A DNA stretch of 64,000 bases from Gloeopeniophorella convolvens. Taxonomy: Eukaryota > Basidiomycota > Agaricomycetes > Russulales. Numbering within the stretch: the first letter of the stretch is position 1; each line of letters starts with the position of its first letter. Below the pieces are notes generated by a model. It searched no databases and was not told where the DNA came from. It was given only the letters and a program-made list of their open reading frames with translations. The position numbers and the translations under genes were made by a program. The stretch spans positions 1,054,001 to 1,118,000 of the forward strand of contig WTXD01000001.1 of NCBI GenBank assembly GCA_022496205.1. Direction: 5' to 3'. Shown here piece by piece: positions 37,870-48,635 of this stretch.

Positions 37870-40757
37870 GACACAAAGAACGTATGAATGCCGCTAGAAC
37901 CGGGCAAGGGAGCACAGCAGACTAACGCATGTGCAGGCCAAGTTGGCCTCTGGGATGGAGGGAAAAAAAGCGAGCGAGCGACAGCGAATGCGCGAATTAA
38001 CATTCTCCCCGCTAGCATCGACCGCTTCGCAGGGCTCCTCACGCTATCACACGTCCCAATAAACTTGAACTTTGATTACCACCTCCGCGCTCCCCGCCCT
38101 GCCCAGTCTTCTCCAAGAGAACGCTTCCGGGATTCGCAATCTAGTTTTGGCGGTGGACTGTCGACGCGCCTGGTAACTGTGGGCTCTGGATACGGACATT
38201 GTGTTGCGTTCTGCGCGACAAGTGCGAGAGGCAGCCACAGACGCGTCGCGTGCGCCGTCGCCCCGGCTCCATCGAGATTAACGCTTATTCTCCAGGTCCC
38301 ACGCTAACCAAATCTGTCCCTGCTTCTGACATGGCCGCTGCTTCCGGCTATCCGGACCCAAATTTCTCTTCCACGCCTCAGCGGATGAAAGACTCGTGCT
38401 GTTGAACGCTAGGCAGTCTTGCATTCCTCTGCTATGAAGAAAGCACCCTCGAACATCGAGGCCGCCCACCCATTCTTGCCTAACGTCATACCGAGACCGT
38501 ATACCTCACGTAACACACTAACGCACCATTCGGCGTTGCCAGGAGACATCAATCGGAGACAGCACCTTCCGTTCGGCTGTTCATTCACGTTCAATACATT
38601 CCCCGTCCGCATTCCCGAAGCCCTCTGAAACATGTTCTTCTCGCTGACTCATCGAATCCTGCGCGCAGAGTCTAAGCAGTCATCTGAGTGCGGAGCCCCG
38701 TCGGTTAGCGACGCCACCTCAGACTCTCGGGCCAACCGTCTCGGATTTCCTGGCTGCTGTGGCTCAAGTGCCCTGCCCCCTTTGTCGCGCTGCGCTGTCA
38801 AATAGCCAGGCACGCTGCCTCTCCGAGGACCGAGGCCGACGGTAAAGCGTACCTTGCTGTGTTGCCCCTTCGGGCGTCTAAACATCCTGCCACGCCGTTC
38901 TGCAGCAGCGCCGTACAGCTTCAGAGCCTGTGCTTTCATAGAACGAGGCCTACTCTTCTATCAGATCAATTGTACTCGAGTATGTTCAGGCGCTTAACAT
39001 ATGATTCATACTGGCCGCCTGGCCACCACTCTGTCGCCGACTCAGAACTCTCGATGCTTTAGCTCCGACGTCAACATTCGCTCCCAGCGTGGCACCCACT
39101 TACATAGTACCACCTCCACATGTTTTTACGTCAAGCACAAGCCGGATTCACGACCACCTCGCACAGACACTCCGACGTTCTCGGGTTGCCCTGCAATTGC
39201 ACGCACTCGTAGTACCTGCGCATTGAATTCGGTTCTCACGTTAGGTCTTGTCTTGCGGCGGGACGCACTCGATTCGAGGTGCAGATCGGTGCCCCTGCAA
39301 CTTGAATGGCCTCAGGCCTGGCTAGCTACATCAAAATGGACAATGGCCACATTCGAATTGGTCATTCCTGTAGCATAATACAGTACATGAACGCGCCAAC
39401 GCGTCATTTCCTTTGTCCATAATCAGTAAACTCTGCTCCTTCCATGGGCTCCCTAGTCTTAGTTTCCATTCAGAGGAGAACCAGGGCTATTTTAGTCAAT
39501 TATCTGTCTACTTGGCGGCCAGATGGGCCATGCGAGGCAGGTCAACGCTACGGAACCCACGCAAGAAATATGTCAAGACGAACGAGAACAACGAGAACAT
39601 GGTTTATATATTGACCAGATCCGACCTTTAGGATGTCCCTTTGGTGTAGTGGTTTTGTCCAATGGTTGCACATTCGTGAGTATTATGCAGGTTCGAACCC
39701 GGATGGGGTGTCTTTTTTATTTGCATTGAGCGAGTGCTCAGCACATGCCACCCTCATCGTGTCATTGCCGTGATGAGTAGCCGGATATATCACACATTTC
39801 TGATTACACGCTACTTCAAAACAATAAGAGACGAGGCAACGCGATAATCTAAATGAGGAAGGTGTGTGTACCCCCCTCAAACCCCCTTAAGTTGATGCAG
39901 ACCTTATCCATCGCGGAACGACTGTCTTCCGCGATCGCATATCGGCACGGAGCTACCTTTTGGCCCATTGGCTGCGGATTGCTCCCGAGCGTCTGATACA
40001 GAGATGATGACATGCAGGAGAACGCATCGCCATTTCGATACTGTGTTCATGCATCTCGCACCAGTCGTTCTGGTCATCGGACCTCTATGCACTAACTTAA
40101 TCACCCTCTGGGACATCTCTATGTTGCATATGCGCCCGTTATCAGCATTGCGGGGACCCTTGTCCTGCGTTTGGCAGACATGTGCGGAGTGCCGGGGCCG
40201 TAGGCCCAGGAAGCAGCTGCCCATGTGCTCCGTGGCCTTAGTGAGCTGTACCTTTCCATACTGAACCTTGCGGGACATCCGTTCAGCCCATCGTACGTGC
40301 GCACATCTCCTTGCAGAGGTGCCCGAAAGGAACATGCACATTGTATGTACCTGGACTGGCTTGAACTGTACAATGCGGGGCCCTAGTGCGGTGGGTCACA
40401 TATCAGGAGAGCGGATCAGCGGGCGGGTTGGCAATGCGGCACATAGGCGTCCGAGCATCCTGCCAAACGCGACGCCATTCGCACAGGTGGCGCCGTCAAA
40501 GCCGATGTCGTTCACACGCGCTGTCGCTTGTGTTCACTGCGCTCGAAGTACCGTAGCACGTTCAATGCGTGCATATCTGAGCTGCAAGACCTGTATTACT
40601 GTGGGTATCTGTCTGCTACATGGCCACGCCGCCTGAGGTATATCGACGGCGGGCACGTCCTACTCCTATACGAATATATCAAGGCATCGTGAAATGTTCG
40701 TCATGAGATATGCAGATGTGGCCCCCTGCCTCCAGCGCTCTGGCCCCGGGAGGCGCC
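37870..40757. other. Gene-poor 2.9-kb region
   Basis: The region lies upstream of the DENN gene and downstream of the NIPA gene's 3' end. Open frames are short, lack plausible splice links and show no recognisable motif. The first 300 bp should hold the DENN promoter. One tRNA-like element sits at 39633-39711. There are no long terminal repeats, transposase motifs or reverse-transcriptase motifs that I can see, but old decayed repeats cannot be excluded. Confidence 0.5.
39633..39718 (+). ncRNA. tRNA-like RNA polymerase III element, possibly a decayed tRNA
   Basis: The element has a Pol III A-box-like TGGTGTAGTGG at 39642-39652, a perfect B box GGTTCGAACCC at 39690-39700 and a T6 terminator at 39713-39718. 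The ends ATGTCCC (39633-39639) and GGGGTGT (39705-39711) can pair over 7 bp if G-U pairs are counted. TTGG/CCAA (39641-39644 with 39659-39662) can form a D stem. The anticodon arm does not fold cleanly and the T stem has mismatches, so no amino acid is assigned. It is better called a degenerate tRNA or tRNA-derived Pol III unit than a working tRNA. Confidence 0.45.
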
Positions 40758-42674
40758 TCACCGCCCAGACACCAGGTCGCGCACAAGTTGCCACTGCGCG
40801 CGGGCGCGGCTGAACCGCCCTGCGGTTGCGCCGCGCCGCTCGTCATCCATCGCGCCGTAGCCGCGCTCGGCATCTGGCGGCAGCGCCTCGGTGTCGCTCA
40901 CGGTCCGCCGCGCACGCGCGCGCCTGATCACCTCGTCCCACGAGCTCTCGCCCTGCCCGCTGACCCGCCGCCGGCGCTCGCGCGGCACCAAAGCGAAGCC
41001 AGGGCTCACGGGCGACAGGCCTATAGAGAAGCCTGGCGCGGGCACAGGTGCGGGTGGCGGAGATACTGGTGGCTCCATGCTCAAAGAACCCTGCGGGAGA
41101 CGGCGCGACCGCCGTCGCGTCGTGCCTGGCGAAGGTGGTGGTGGTGATGATACGGGCTCGGCGGCACGGGCACGGGGTCGTGAGCGCTCGGGCTCGGGTG
41201 GCTCTTGCACAGGAGAGGTTGGGGCAGTGGGTCTCTCAACGACGATTGGGAGAGTGACCTCTTGAGCGTCGGCATCGGCCTCTGCTTCAGCTTCAACCAA
41301 GGAAACGTCATCTTCCTCTTCATCAGCACGGACCATGTGCCGACATTGACCGCTTGGAAGCTGACTGCCCAGACACCACCAAGGAGGATGATTATGCCGG
41401 CAATAACAAGAAGTAGATAGGATGTCGGTAGCAGCGATACTTGATCGAAATAGATAAGAGAGTTGACAATGGAAGAGAGATTGTAGGAGCAAAATGCAGC
41501 TGTGTGCGAAGGTCAGTTGGGAGGACTTGGTGACACAAGACGCAGCTGCTCACATGGGCACACTATGGTTGGATCGGCGAGTATGAGGGCCTTGTGCATG
41601 TACCACAGCTGGAGAAGGGCAAACACGACGAGCCCAAGGACAAGCATCCAAGCCTGCCAACGCCAGAACTGGTTGTTCCCGCGAATGGTGAGCAACAGAA
41701 GCTCGACTCCCGATTTGGCGAAGATTAAGCACATCCCAGACAAGATGCCCGAGGTAGATGCATAAGACAGGGAAAGAAGAAGCGGCGTCCGCGAAGGGCG
41801 GACATGAATGCGCCCCACCGAACTCGCTACCGAGACGACGGACGCAGCGGAGGATGCGGGGTTACGCTTACGGTCAAGCAAAGGTGTGCGCTCGGAGGAG
41901 AGATCTGTAGTCGAACCAGTGGGGATTGGGAGGGGAGATGACGAGCGCGTCAAAGGCTGCTTGCGAAGGCGTCGCAAATAAGAGTACTCTGTTACGTGTG
42001 TCTACGCCTAACTGTCAGGGTTTTGTCTGGGAACACTGCGGTGCACTCACAATGGCTAGACACACGAGGACAGCGAACCCGAGGAGGCAGAAGTACGCGA
42101 TGAACGCGGGTCGGGAGAAAAGTACGAGGAGGTCTTCGAGGGAGTGAGTGGGTTCTGGCACGATGCCGAATGTGGCGATGAGTACGGCACCGCCTGCAAT
42201 GAGGAGGGTGCCAAGGACCATCCAGATGGAGAAGACATCGCCGAGAATGAAGCGGGCGAAGAAAGCGTTCCAGAGGAGGGACACTGCGCCTAGAGGAGCG
42301 AGGATGACGACGGGTAGGGATGCGATTTGGAAGAGGGACCCCAATATGTTCGAGGAAATGAAGATAACTACGGAGGTTCTGTCAGACGACCACACTAATG
42401 CGAGACATTCGCCTTGAAGACGAAGACGCACCAAAACCTAGCAACCATAGTCTGCGAGGTTTTTCATTCCATAAGAATTTGTTTCAGCCGGGGGTCAATG
42501 TGCTTACGGTCTACGGTGCTCCACGCGTTGGAGGTGCTCTGGAAGTGCCTGATTTAGGACATGACTCTTGCGTTGTATTGTGAGACCCAAGCTCTGCACG
42601 CAAGAAGCAAGCAGGCCGATGATTATGCCTGCGGCGATGGATATGGTGACATCGCTGGCGGCGAGGGCGGGCAT
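40758..42674 (-). CDS. NIPA-like (DUF803) magnesium transporter family protein
   Basis: The start MPALAASDVTISIAAGIII at 42674 leads into GLLASCVQSLGLTIQRKSHV, the typical first membrane helix of this family. Later exons give ISSNILGSLFQIASLPVVIL, then LGAVSLLWNAFFARFILGDVF, then LGTLLIAGGAVLIATFGIVP. After a Ser-rich loop (SSERTPLLDRKR) come LSYASTSGILSGMCLIFAKSG, WMLVLGLVVFALLQLWYMH and SYLLLVIAGIIILLGGVWAV. About eight to nine membrane spans are expected. The long cytosolic tail is Pro/Arg/Glu-rich with GFSIGLSPVSPGFALVPRE, ending VRDLVSGR. NIPA proteins are linked to Mg2+ uptake; transport here is inferred. The tail and membrane region are in different frames near 41330 (see findings). 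The gene is divergent from the next one. Confidence 0.8.
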
Positions 42675-42832
42675 GGCAGCGATGCCAGGAAGGAAGAGAG
42701 AGAGGTGGTGAGGAGTTGCCGTCTCGGACGATGTGGCAGCCGAGTGGCAGCAGCCGCTTTGGTCGCGGGGCGGGCCGGAGATCTCCGGCTGGCTTGGAGC
42801 GGGCAGGTTGATCGCCGTCGGCCAGCCTCCGC
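42675..42832. promoter_or_regulatory. 158-bp bidirectional promoter (NIPA-like / uncharacterised gene)
   Basis: The two start codons face away from each other with 158 bp between them, so both core promoters lie here. The sequence is GC-rich with repeated GGCAGC units and no clear TATA box. Confidence 0.45.
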
Positions 42833-45004
42833 ATGTCCACCTCAGGCGACCAGGTCATCCACGACCTCCTCGAACAACCTTTCGGCCCTTATCTCGACGA
42901 GAAGGTGCTAAGCGATAAATGCAAGTTTACACACACAAAACCTATCGTGTTGGAGGACTTGATGCTGTCCTACAACGACCAACCCACTGGGTGTGTATAT
43001 CTTCACTACTACTTCTCGCCTCGTGGCTAATGTGACATCAACCAGCTTCGATCGTACAGAATTCGAGGACAACTTCGTCCCTGACTCAGCCAAACGTCTT
43101 GAACCTATCGCAAACGGCGCTCGGGTCCTCTTTCGGGGCGTCTTCACCATTGGGATGCTTGTGTATCTTAGCGAAACCGGCCTCCACTATCTGAATCGGG
43201 ACCTCCAGGAGCGCGCCGTAGGCTCGACACTCGGTGGCCGTAGGTCCCTAACGAAGTATACTAACCTCACCATTGAGGACATCCTCGGCCCGAGGAGTAA
43301 GTACAAGGGCGTGGCAGATACGGACCAGTACAGAGTCAAAGTACTCGTCCAAGGGTACACGCACATGAAAGCAAGTTTTATGATGTGTAAGAAGCATTTA
43401 ATTTTCCACTATAACCAAGTTCAACATCCGAGATTACAGCTGAACTCGCGCCGAATGGGCTGCTTCTCCCTACTGCCAACTCCGCCCTAACCAAGCGAGT
43501 TGCCATCCTTACTTGCATTCCACCTCGATGCTGAAGCACACTAGATTCCGCAACTTCCGAGTCGACTCGATGCACGTGGAGACATACAAGCTATCTCGCA
43601 CGTTCTTGTTCAGATATCACACTCTATGGACCATGCGGGAGATTATCAAAATTCAGAGCGAAGGTGTCCTACCGATCAAACGGACGCCCGAATGGTTTGT
43701 CACCAACTATCTTGCCGCTTCTGCATATCCGGTCCACCGCCTCTGGCGCCGCATCAACTATCTTGAGGACGCCGAGACCACAGACGAAGGCTCTGATGGT
43801 GAACGGGACAAGAGACGCAGGCCCATCGGGCGGCCGCCCGACGCCCAAACGCGCCGAAAACGCCTTCTCCGCAAAGTGCACAGCAATGAAGTTCGGAGCA
43901 TCTTTGCTTCCCATGTGGAATGGATTTGCAGGGTATTGGAAACCAACAGGGACCTGAGGAACAAGGTAAATGCACACTCTTGGCGGAAGTTTCTCGAAGA
44001 GGTCCCAGAGTTGCGGCGGAGGGCTCGGAACGACGCAACTACCAACAGACGATGGGGTCTACGGGACGAAGTTGACCCAATCGACGCTTGCGTTCCATCT
44101 GACGAAGATACAGAGATGGTCGACGTTCCACGGGACTCTCCACCACCTGTGCGCAAACGTAAGTCCAGGTCAGACTCTCAGTCTACGCATGCACCGGCCA
44201 GCGTACAGAAGCGTCGCCGCAAGAGTACACCGGAGCGGAAGAGCCCATTGAAGAAGGTGAGAGCACCCCTGAAGCTAGGTGTGCCTTCGCACTTATTCTG
44301 CTGCCAGTCTGCGACCCCAGCGAGGTTGTCTCGCACCGCGACGTCCTCCAAACCTCCGAGCAGGCCGACTTTCATTCCCGCCCCAGAGCAGGCTCTAGAG
44401 AGTGTCCAATACGACTCGGATTTCTCGGATGCGTCTACTCCACCCGCGTCCCCGTCTTCTTCACGCGCAGGCTCCCCAACGCTGATGCTATCCTCGCTCG
44501 ACTCTCGTCTACCCCTCAACCCAGAGATCTGGAGTCTGGTCCCGGATGAAGTTCTAAGACCCCCTGTCCTGCCTCCCGATTTACACTGGTACTGCCCCCT
44601 CGGCGGAGGCACGTGTCCCTACAGCATCGACATGTACGCCCCGTCAGAGGACGAGCTGAGGATCCTGCGCACCTGCGGGGACGTACCCCTGAAGGACATT
44701 AACGACCTCCGAAGAAAAGAGTTCAAATCCGACGAAGAGCGCGTGTATCTGATGTTCTGCGAGCTGGTCAGCGCGCACTGGGACGTCCATCTGGCGGAAC
44801 TGGACATCAAGCATGTCGTTGATGGCCCCGCGGTGAGCCACACCGTCTTCTCTGCTGCGACGTCTCACCGACTTGGCACAGCGCGGGTTTGCATGGATTC
44901 ACCCCGAGCGGCATAGTCCTTGGCCGCCCAAGAGATGGTTACTCATGAGGGCGCGAAGGCAATCAAATCCCGTACACGTCAAGCGAGAGTCCGTCGAATT
45001 ATGA
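42833..45004 (+). CDS. Uncharacterised protein with Cys/His-rich C-terminal region
   Basis: The gene starts MSTSGDQVIHDLLEQPFGPYL and reads through ARVLFRGVFTIGMLVYLSETG and VQGYTHMKAS. After an intron come LAPNGLLLPTANSALTKRVA, then a long exon with MHVETYKLSRTFLFRYHTLW, PEWFVTNYLAASAYPVHRLW and VRSIFASHVEWICRVLETN. An acidic/Ser-rich linker contains a basic RKRKSRSDSQ stretch. The C-terminus has HWYCPLGGGTCPYSIDMYAP, then FCELVSAHWDVHLAELDI; the Cys/His spacing suggests one metal-binding fold. A last intron at 44833-44881 gives RGFAWIHPERHSPWPPKRW and a stop at 45002-45004. I do not recognise the family; its conservation in basidiomycetes is my guess. Basic, Ser-rich tracts would fit a nuclear protein. 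The junction near 43520 is unresolved. Confidence 0.65.
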
Positions 45005-45228
45005 TCCGCGCGAAGCACCTGGCCTTATCGTACTTGCACCCCATCCTGCACAAATGTCTTGTCGTACCGCTATCCCGTCGCACACAAAATGTTTCATAAT
45101 GTCGCCCTTGCATTCCCATACAGTACTACTATTGCTATGTACTATACCCGTTTACAACTGCTTGTTCATAATGCTACTGCTACAAGATGCGAATCAATCA
45201 AGAGTCCCAAAACATGCTTTCTGTCAAT
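45005..45228. other. Convergent 3' spacer, 224 bp
   Basis: AT-rich spacer between the stop codons of the uncharacterised gene (plus strand) and HSP104 (minus strand). It is rich in TACTACT and CATAAT motifs, as expected of 3' UTRs. No gene is seen. Confidence 0.4.
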
Positions 45229-48200
45229 CTAGTCCATCTCTTCTATCTCGATATCATCATCCCCGAGATCATCGTAGTCCAAGTCCATGCCATCCACCTC
45301 AGCACCCTCATGGTTTGGGATTATATGCAGCCGGTTCCGCGGCCCATCAAAACCGACGCGCACGACCTCGCCGTCGCGCACGCGGTCGGAGAGGAGCATG
45401 ACCGAAAGCGGGTTGAGAAGCTCCGTCTGGATCGCGCGGTTGAGCGGCCGCGCGCCGTAGGCGGGCGAGTAGCCGCTCGCGACAAGGTAGTTCTTCGCCT
45501 CGTCGTCGAGCGCGAGCGTGATCTTGCGGTCTGCGAGGCGCTCCTGCACCTCCCGGAGGCGGATCTCGATGATACGCATGATGTTCTTCTGCGAGAGCGT
45601 GCGCTGAAGAAGACACGAGTAGTCAGCATCAATCATTGATGAGTTAGAAGTGCGAGCGACTTACGAAGATGATGATCTCGTCGATGCGGTTGATAAACTC
45701 CGGTGGGAAGTGGCCTTGGATCGCGCCCATCACGAGCTGCCGTGTCTGAGGCCGCACGGGGCCGTCGCCCATGTCGTTCAAGTACGCCGCGCCGAGGTTG
45801 CTCGTCATCACGATCACCGTGTTGCGGAAGTCAACGACGCGGCCCTGGCCGTCCGTGAGGCGGCCGTCGTCGAGTACCTGCAGGAACAGCGTGACGAACT
45901 CGCGTGCCGCCTTCTCGATCTCGTCGATGAGGACGATGCAGTATGGCTTGCGCCGCACATACTCCGTCAACTGCCCGCCAGAGTCGTGCCCAACATAGCC
46001 AGGGGGCGCGCCGATGAGTCGTGCAATGGAGTGCTTCTCGGAGTATTCAGAGCCATCAATGCGGATCATGGCGTCAGGGGAATCGAAGAGGAGAGTTGCG
46101 AGCTGCAAGGATCAAGAATCAGCGACAGTGTTCCATACGCGCGAGCTGTTAGGGAAACTTACCGTCTTGCTGAGCAGGGTCTTGCCCGTTCCGGAGGGCC
46201 CAGCCATCAGGAAACTTGCGATCGGTCGCTGTGCGTTGCCCAGACCGCTGCGAGACAGGCGAATGGCATTCGCGACAGCCTTGACAGCCTCCGGTTGTCC
46301 CACAACATTCTCGGACAGTATCTTCTCCATGCGTAGCAACTTCTCCTTCTCGGTCGACATCAGGCGAGTGACCGGGATTGAGGTCCAGCGGGCCACGATC
46401 TCGGCGATCTGCTCAGGAGTGACGGTATCGGCGCCGCTACCGCCTGCCTGCTCTTCCTCGGCCTGTTTGGCAAGAAGGGCTTCGAGGCGATGTTGAAGGT
46501 CCGGCAGTGCATAGTATCGCAAGTCAGACGCGGTGGCTAGATCATACCTGGATGCGCGCAACGTCAGTACATCGCAGGCTGTGAGAAGAAGTCGAGACTG
46601 CCTACCTTCGCTCCGCCTCATCAGCCTTAGCCTTCAGTTCATCAATCTTTTTGCGGATGTTGTTGGCCTCATCGCCCCGGGACTTTTCGTTTTCGTAAGC
46701 GGCAACAAGAGGGCCGAGTTGCTCGTCGACTTCTGCGATTGCTTTACGGGCAGCCTGCAATCGCTCCTTTGAGGCGTCGTCCTTCTCGCGTTCGAGTGCG
46801 TGGATTTCCACTTCGAGCTCGAGCTTCCGGCGCTGGAGCTTGTCGATTGCCTCCGGTGAGGTTTCACGCGTCACGCGGACACTGGCAAAACAGAGTTAGC
46901 GACGGAGCAACACGGAAGCGAGAAGACCAGACTCACCTTGCGCACGCCTCATCCACAAGGTCAATGGCAGCATCAGGAAGCCTCCGCGACGTGAGATAGC
47001 GATGCGCAAGCGTGGCGGCCGAGATGAGAGCACCGTCGAGGATTCGCACGCCGTGATGCACCTCGTACTTCTCCCGGATCCCACGCAGGATGCTGATCGT
47101 CTCGGGCACGCTCGGTTCGTTCACCAGCACCTGCGCGAACCGCCGTTCGAGCGCCGCATCGGTCTCAATGTACTTGCGGTATTCGGCGAGCGTCGTCGCA
47201 CCGATGCAGCGCAGCTTGCCGCGCGCGAGGAGGGGCTTGAACAGGTTGGCCGCGTCCATGCCACCACCTTCCGATCCGCGCCCGGCCATAATGAGATGGA
47301 GCTCATCGATAAAGAGGATGACGCCCGGACCACCATCCTCAGCTGCCTTTTCGACTTCGTTCAAGACAGCTTTGATGCGCTCCTCGTATTCGCCCTTGTA
47401 CTTGGCACCTGCCATGAGCGCGCCCATGTCGAGCGAGTACACGCGTGCGAACAGTGAAGCGGGCACGTCGCGATTGACGATACGTTGCGCGAGACCCTCG
47501 GCGATGGAAGTCTTGCCAACACCGGGTTCACCGATGAGAACAGGGTTGTTCTTTGTTCTGCAATCAGAGACGTTAGCTGCGCTGGACCCGGGGCCTACAA
47601 TAACGGCCGGACTCACCTCCTGCAGAGGATGCGGACGACACGCCGGATCTCATTGTCGCGCCCAATCACAGGATCGATCTTGCCTTCCTCCGCGAGCGCG
47701 GTGAGATCGACTGCGTACTTGCCGAGTGCATCAAAGCCTTGCTCGGCGGTGCGGCTTTCGACACGCCTGTTCCCGCGGATTTGTTCGATCGCAGTGGTGA
47801 GGGTGGCCTCCGTCAGGCCGGCCTCCTTTAGCACAGCGGCTATGGACGGCGCCTTGAGCAGCGCTAGAAGAACGTGATCTTGTGCGACATAAGAGTCGTG
47901 CATCGTCTTTTGAAGCCCCTGCGCATCGCGCAGCACCCGTGCGGTCTCAGATGCGAGAGAGACATCGTCTGGTGGTGGTGATTGTGCGGGAAGGCGGACG
48001 ATTATGCGCTGGAGCGCGCGCTTCACGATTACCTGGCAAGTTCATGTGAGCCACCCTAAATTGACAGACGAACAAAAATGTACTTACATCATCGCCTCCC
48101 GCTTTTTGGATCACAGAGGCAAAGAGGGATGCCTGCGCGTGCGAGGCCCCTCCCGACGCGGTGCCGTCGCCTGCACCCTCATTGAGGAGCGCAAATGCGA

Positions 48201-48367
48201 GGTGTGCGGGGTATACTGTGCGAGGGTCACCGTCAGCATACAAGTGAATGAAAGAACAAGAGGAGAACGGACGCACCTTGTGAGTTGGCGTAGTCCTTTG
48301 CGAGCTGGATAGCCACTTGGAGGCTCTGCTGAGCCTTGTCCGTGAATTGGTCCAGGTTGAAAGCCAT
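45229..48367 (-). CDS. HSP104: Hsp104/ClpB protein disaggregase
   Basis: About eight exons, roughly 900 aa (estimate). The start [21 protein letters not shown] is the classic Clp N-domain beginning. AAA-1 shows [19 protein letters not shown] (Walker A), the pore loop [12 protein letters not shown] and VILFIDELH (Walker B). The M domain follows, with [21 protein letters not shown] (about 46600-46870). AAA-2 shows [13 protein letters not shown], the pore-loop region [20 protein letters not shown] and [11 protein letters not shown]. The acidic tail [18 protein letters not shown] matches cytosolic Hsp104 rather than mitochondrial Hsp78, and there is no presequence. It dissolves aggregates with Hsp70/Hsp40. 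It shares a promoter with NDUFS6; a TATA box and HSE-like sites lie upstream. Confidence 0.95.
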
Positions 48368-48413
48368 GAGATGTTAGCTAGTCTATGATACACCCTGCGA
48401 GAGAAAGCCTGCG

Positions 48414-48422
48414 CATATATAC
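48414..48422 (-). promoter_or_regulatory. TATA box candidate for HSP104
   Basis: GTATATATG on the minus strand, about 50 bp upstream of the HSP104 ATG (48367). TATA-containing promoters are usual for stress-induced fungal genes. The distance suits a short 5' UTR. Confidence 0.5.
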
Positions 48423-48462
48423 GCCCTGGAGAGGAGTGTGCCCGACCGTTCGTGCGTCATCC

Positions 48463-48477
48463 GGAACCATCTAGACG
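48463..48477. promoter_or_regulatory. Imperfect heat-shock element
   Basis: Three pentamers GGAAC CATCT AGACG fit the alternating nGAAn/nTTCn/nGAAn pattern with one mismatch in each of the second and third units. The site lies about 100 bp upstream of the HSP104 start. Confidence 0.35.
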
Positions 48478-48546
48478 CGGCCACTTTCCTTTCTGGACAA
48501 CGCGTCGAGGCGTGAATTGCAGCACGTGCCCCGTCCAGAGCACCCC

Positions 48547-48561
48547 GGACATTTCCGGAAA
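48547..48561. promoter_or_regulatory. Heat-shock element, Hsf1-type
   Basis: GGACA TTTCC GGAAA: two perfect inverted units (nTTCn nGAAn) with a near-match unit in front. The site lies about 180 bp upstream of the HSP104 ATG and about 75 bp upstream of the NDUFS6 ATG, so one factor site could serve both genes. Binding is inferred from the pattern alone. Confidence 0.5.
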
Positions 48562-48635
48562 CAGTCCCACATACGCCCCCGCCTCGTCCGCTCGCCGCGC
48601 GCAACATCCTCGGCGCACCGAACAACAGCACCAAA

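Noticed and set aside
39904..40341. 145-codon minus-strand frame in the gene-poor region
   Set aside because: No motif, no splice context and an equally open plus-strand frame; treated as chance.
45650..46336. 228-codon plus-strand frame opposite HSP104
   Set aside because: Shadow of the AAA-2 coding exon, which has Walker and pore-loop motifs on the minus strand.
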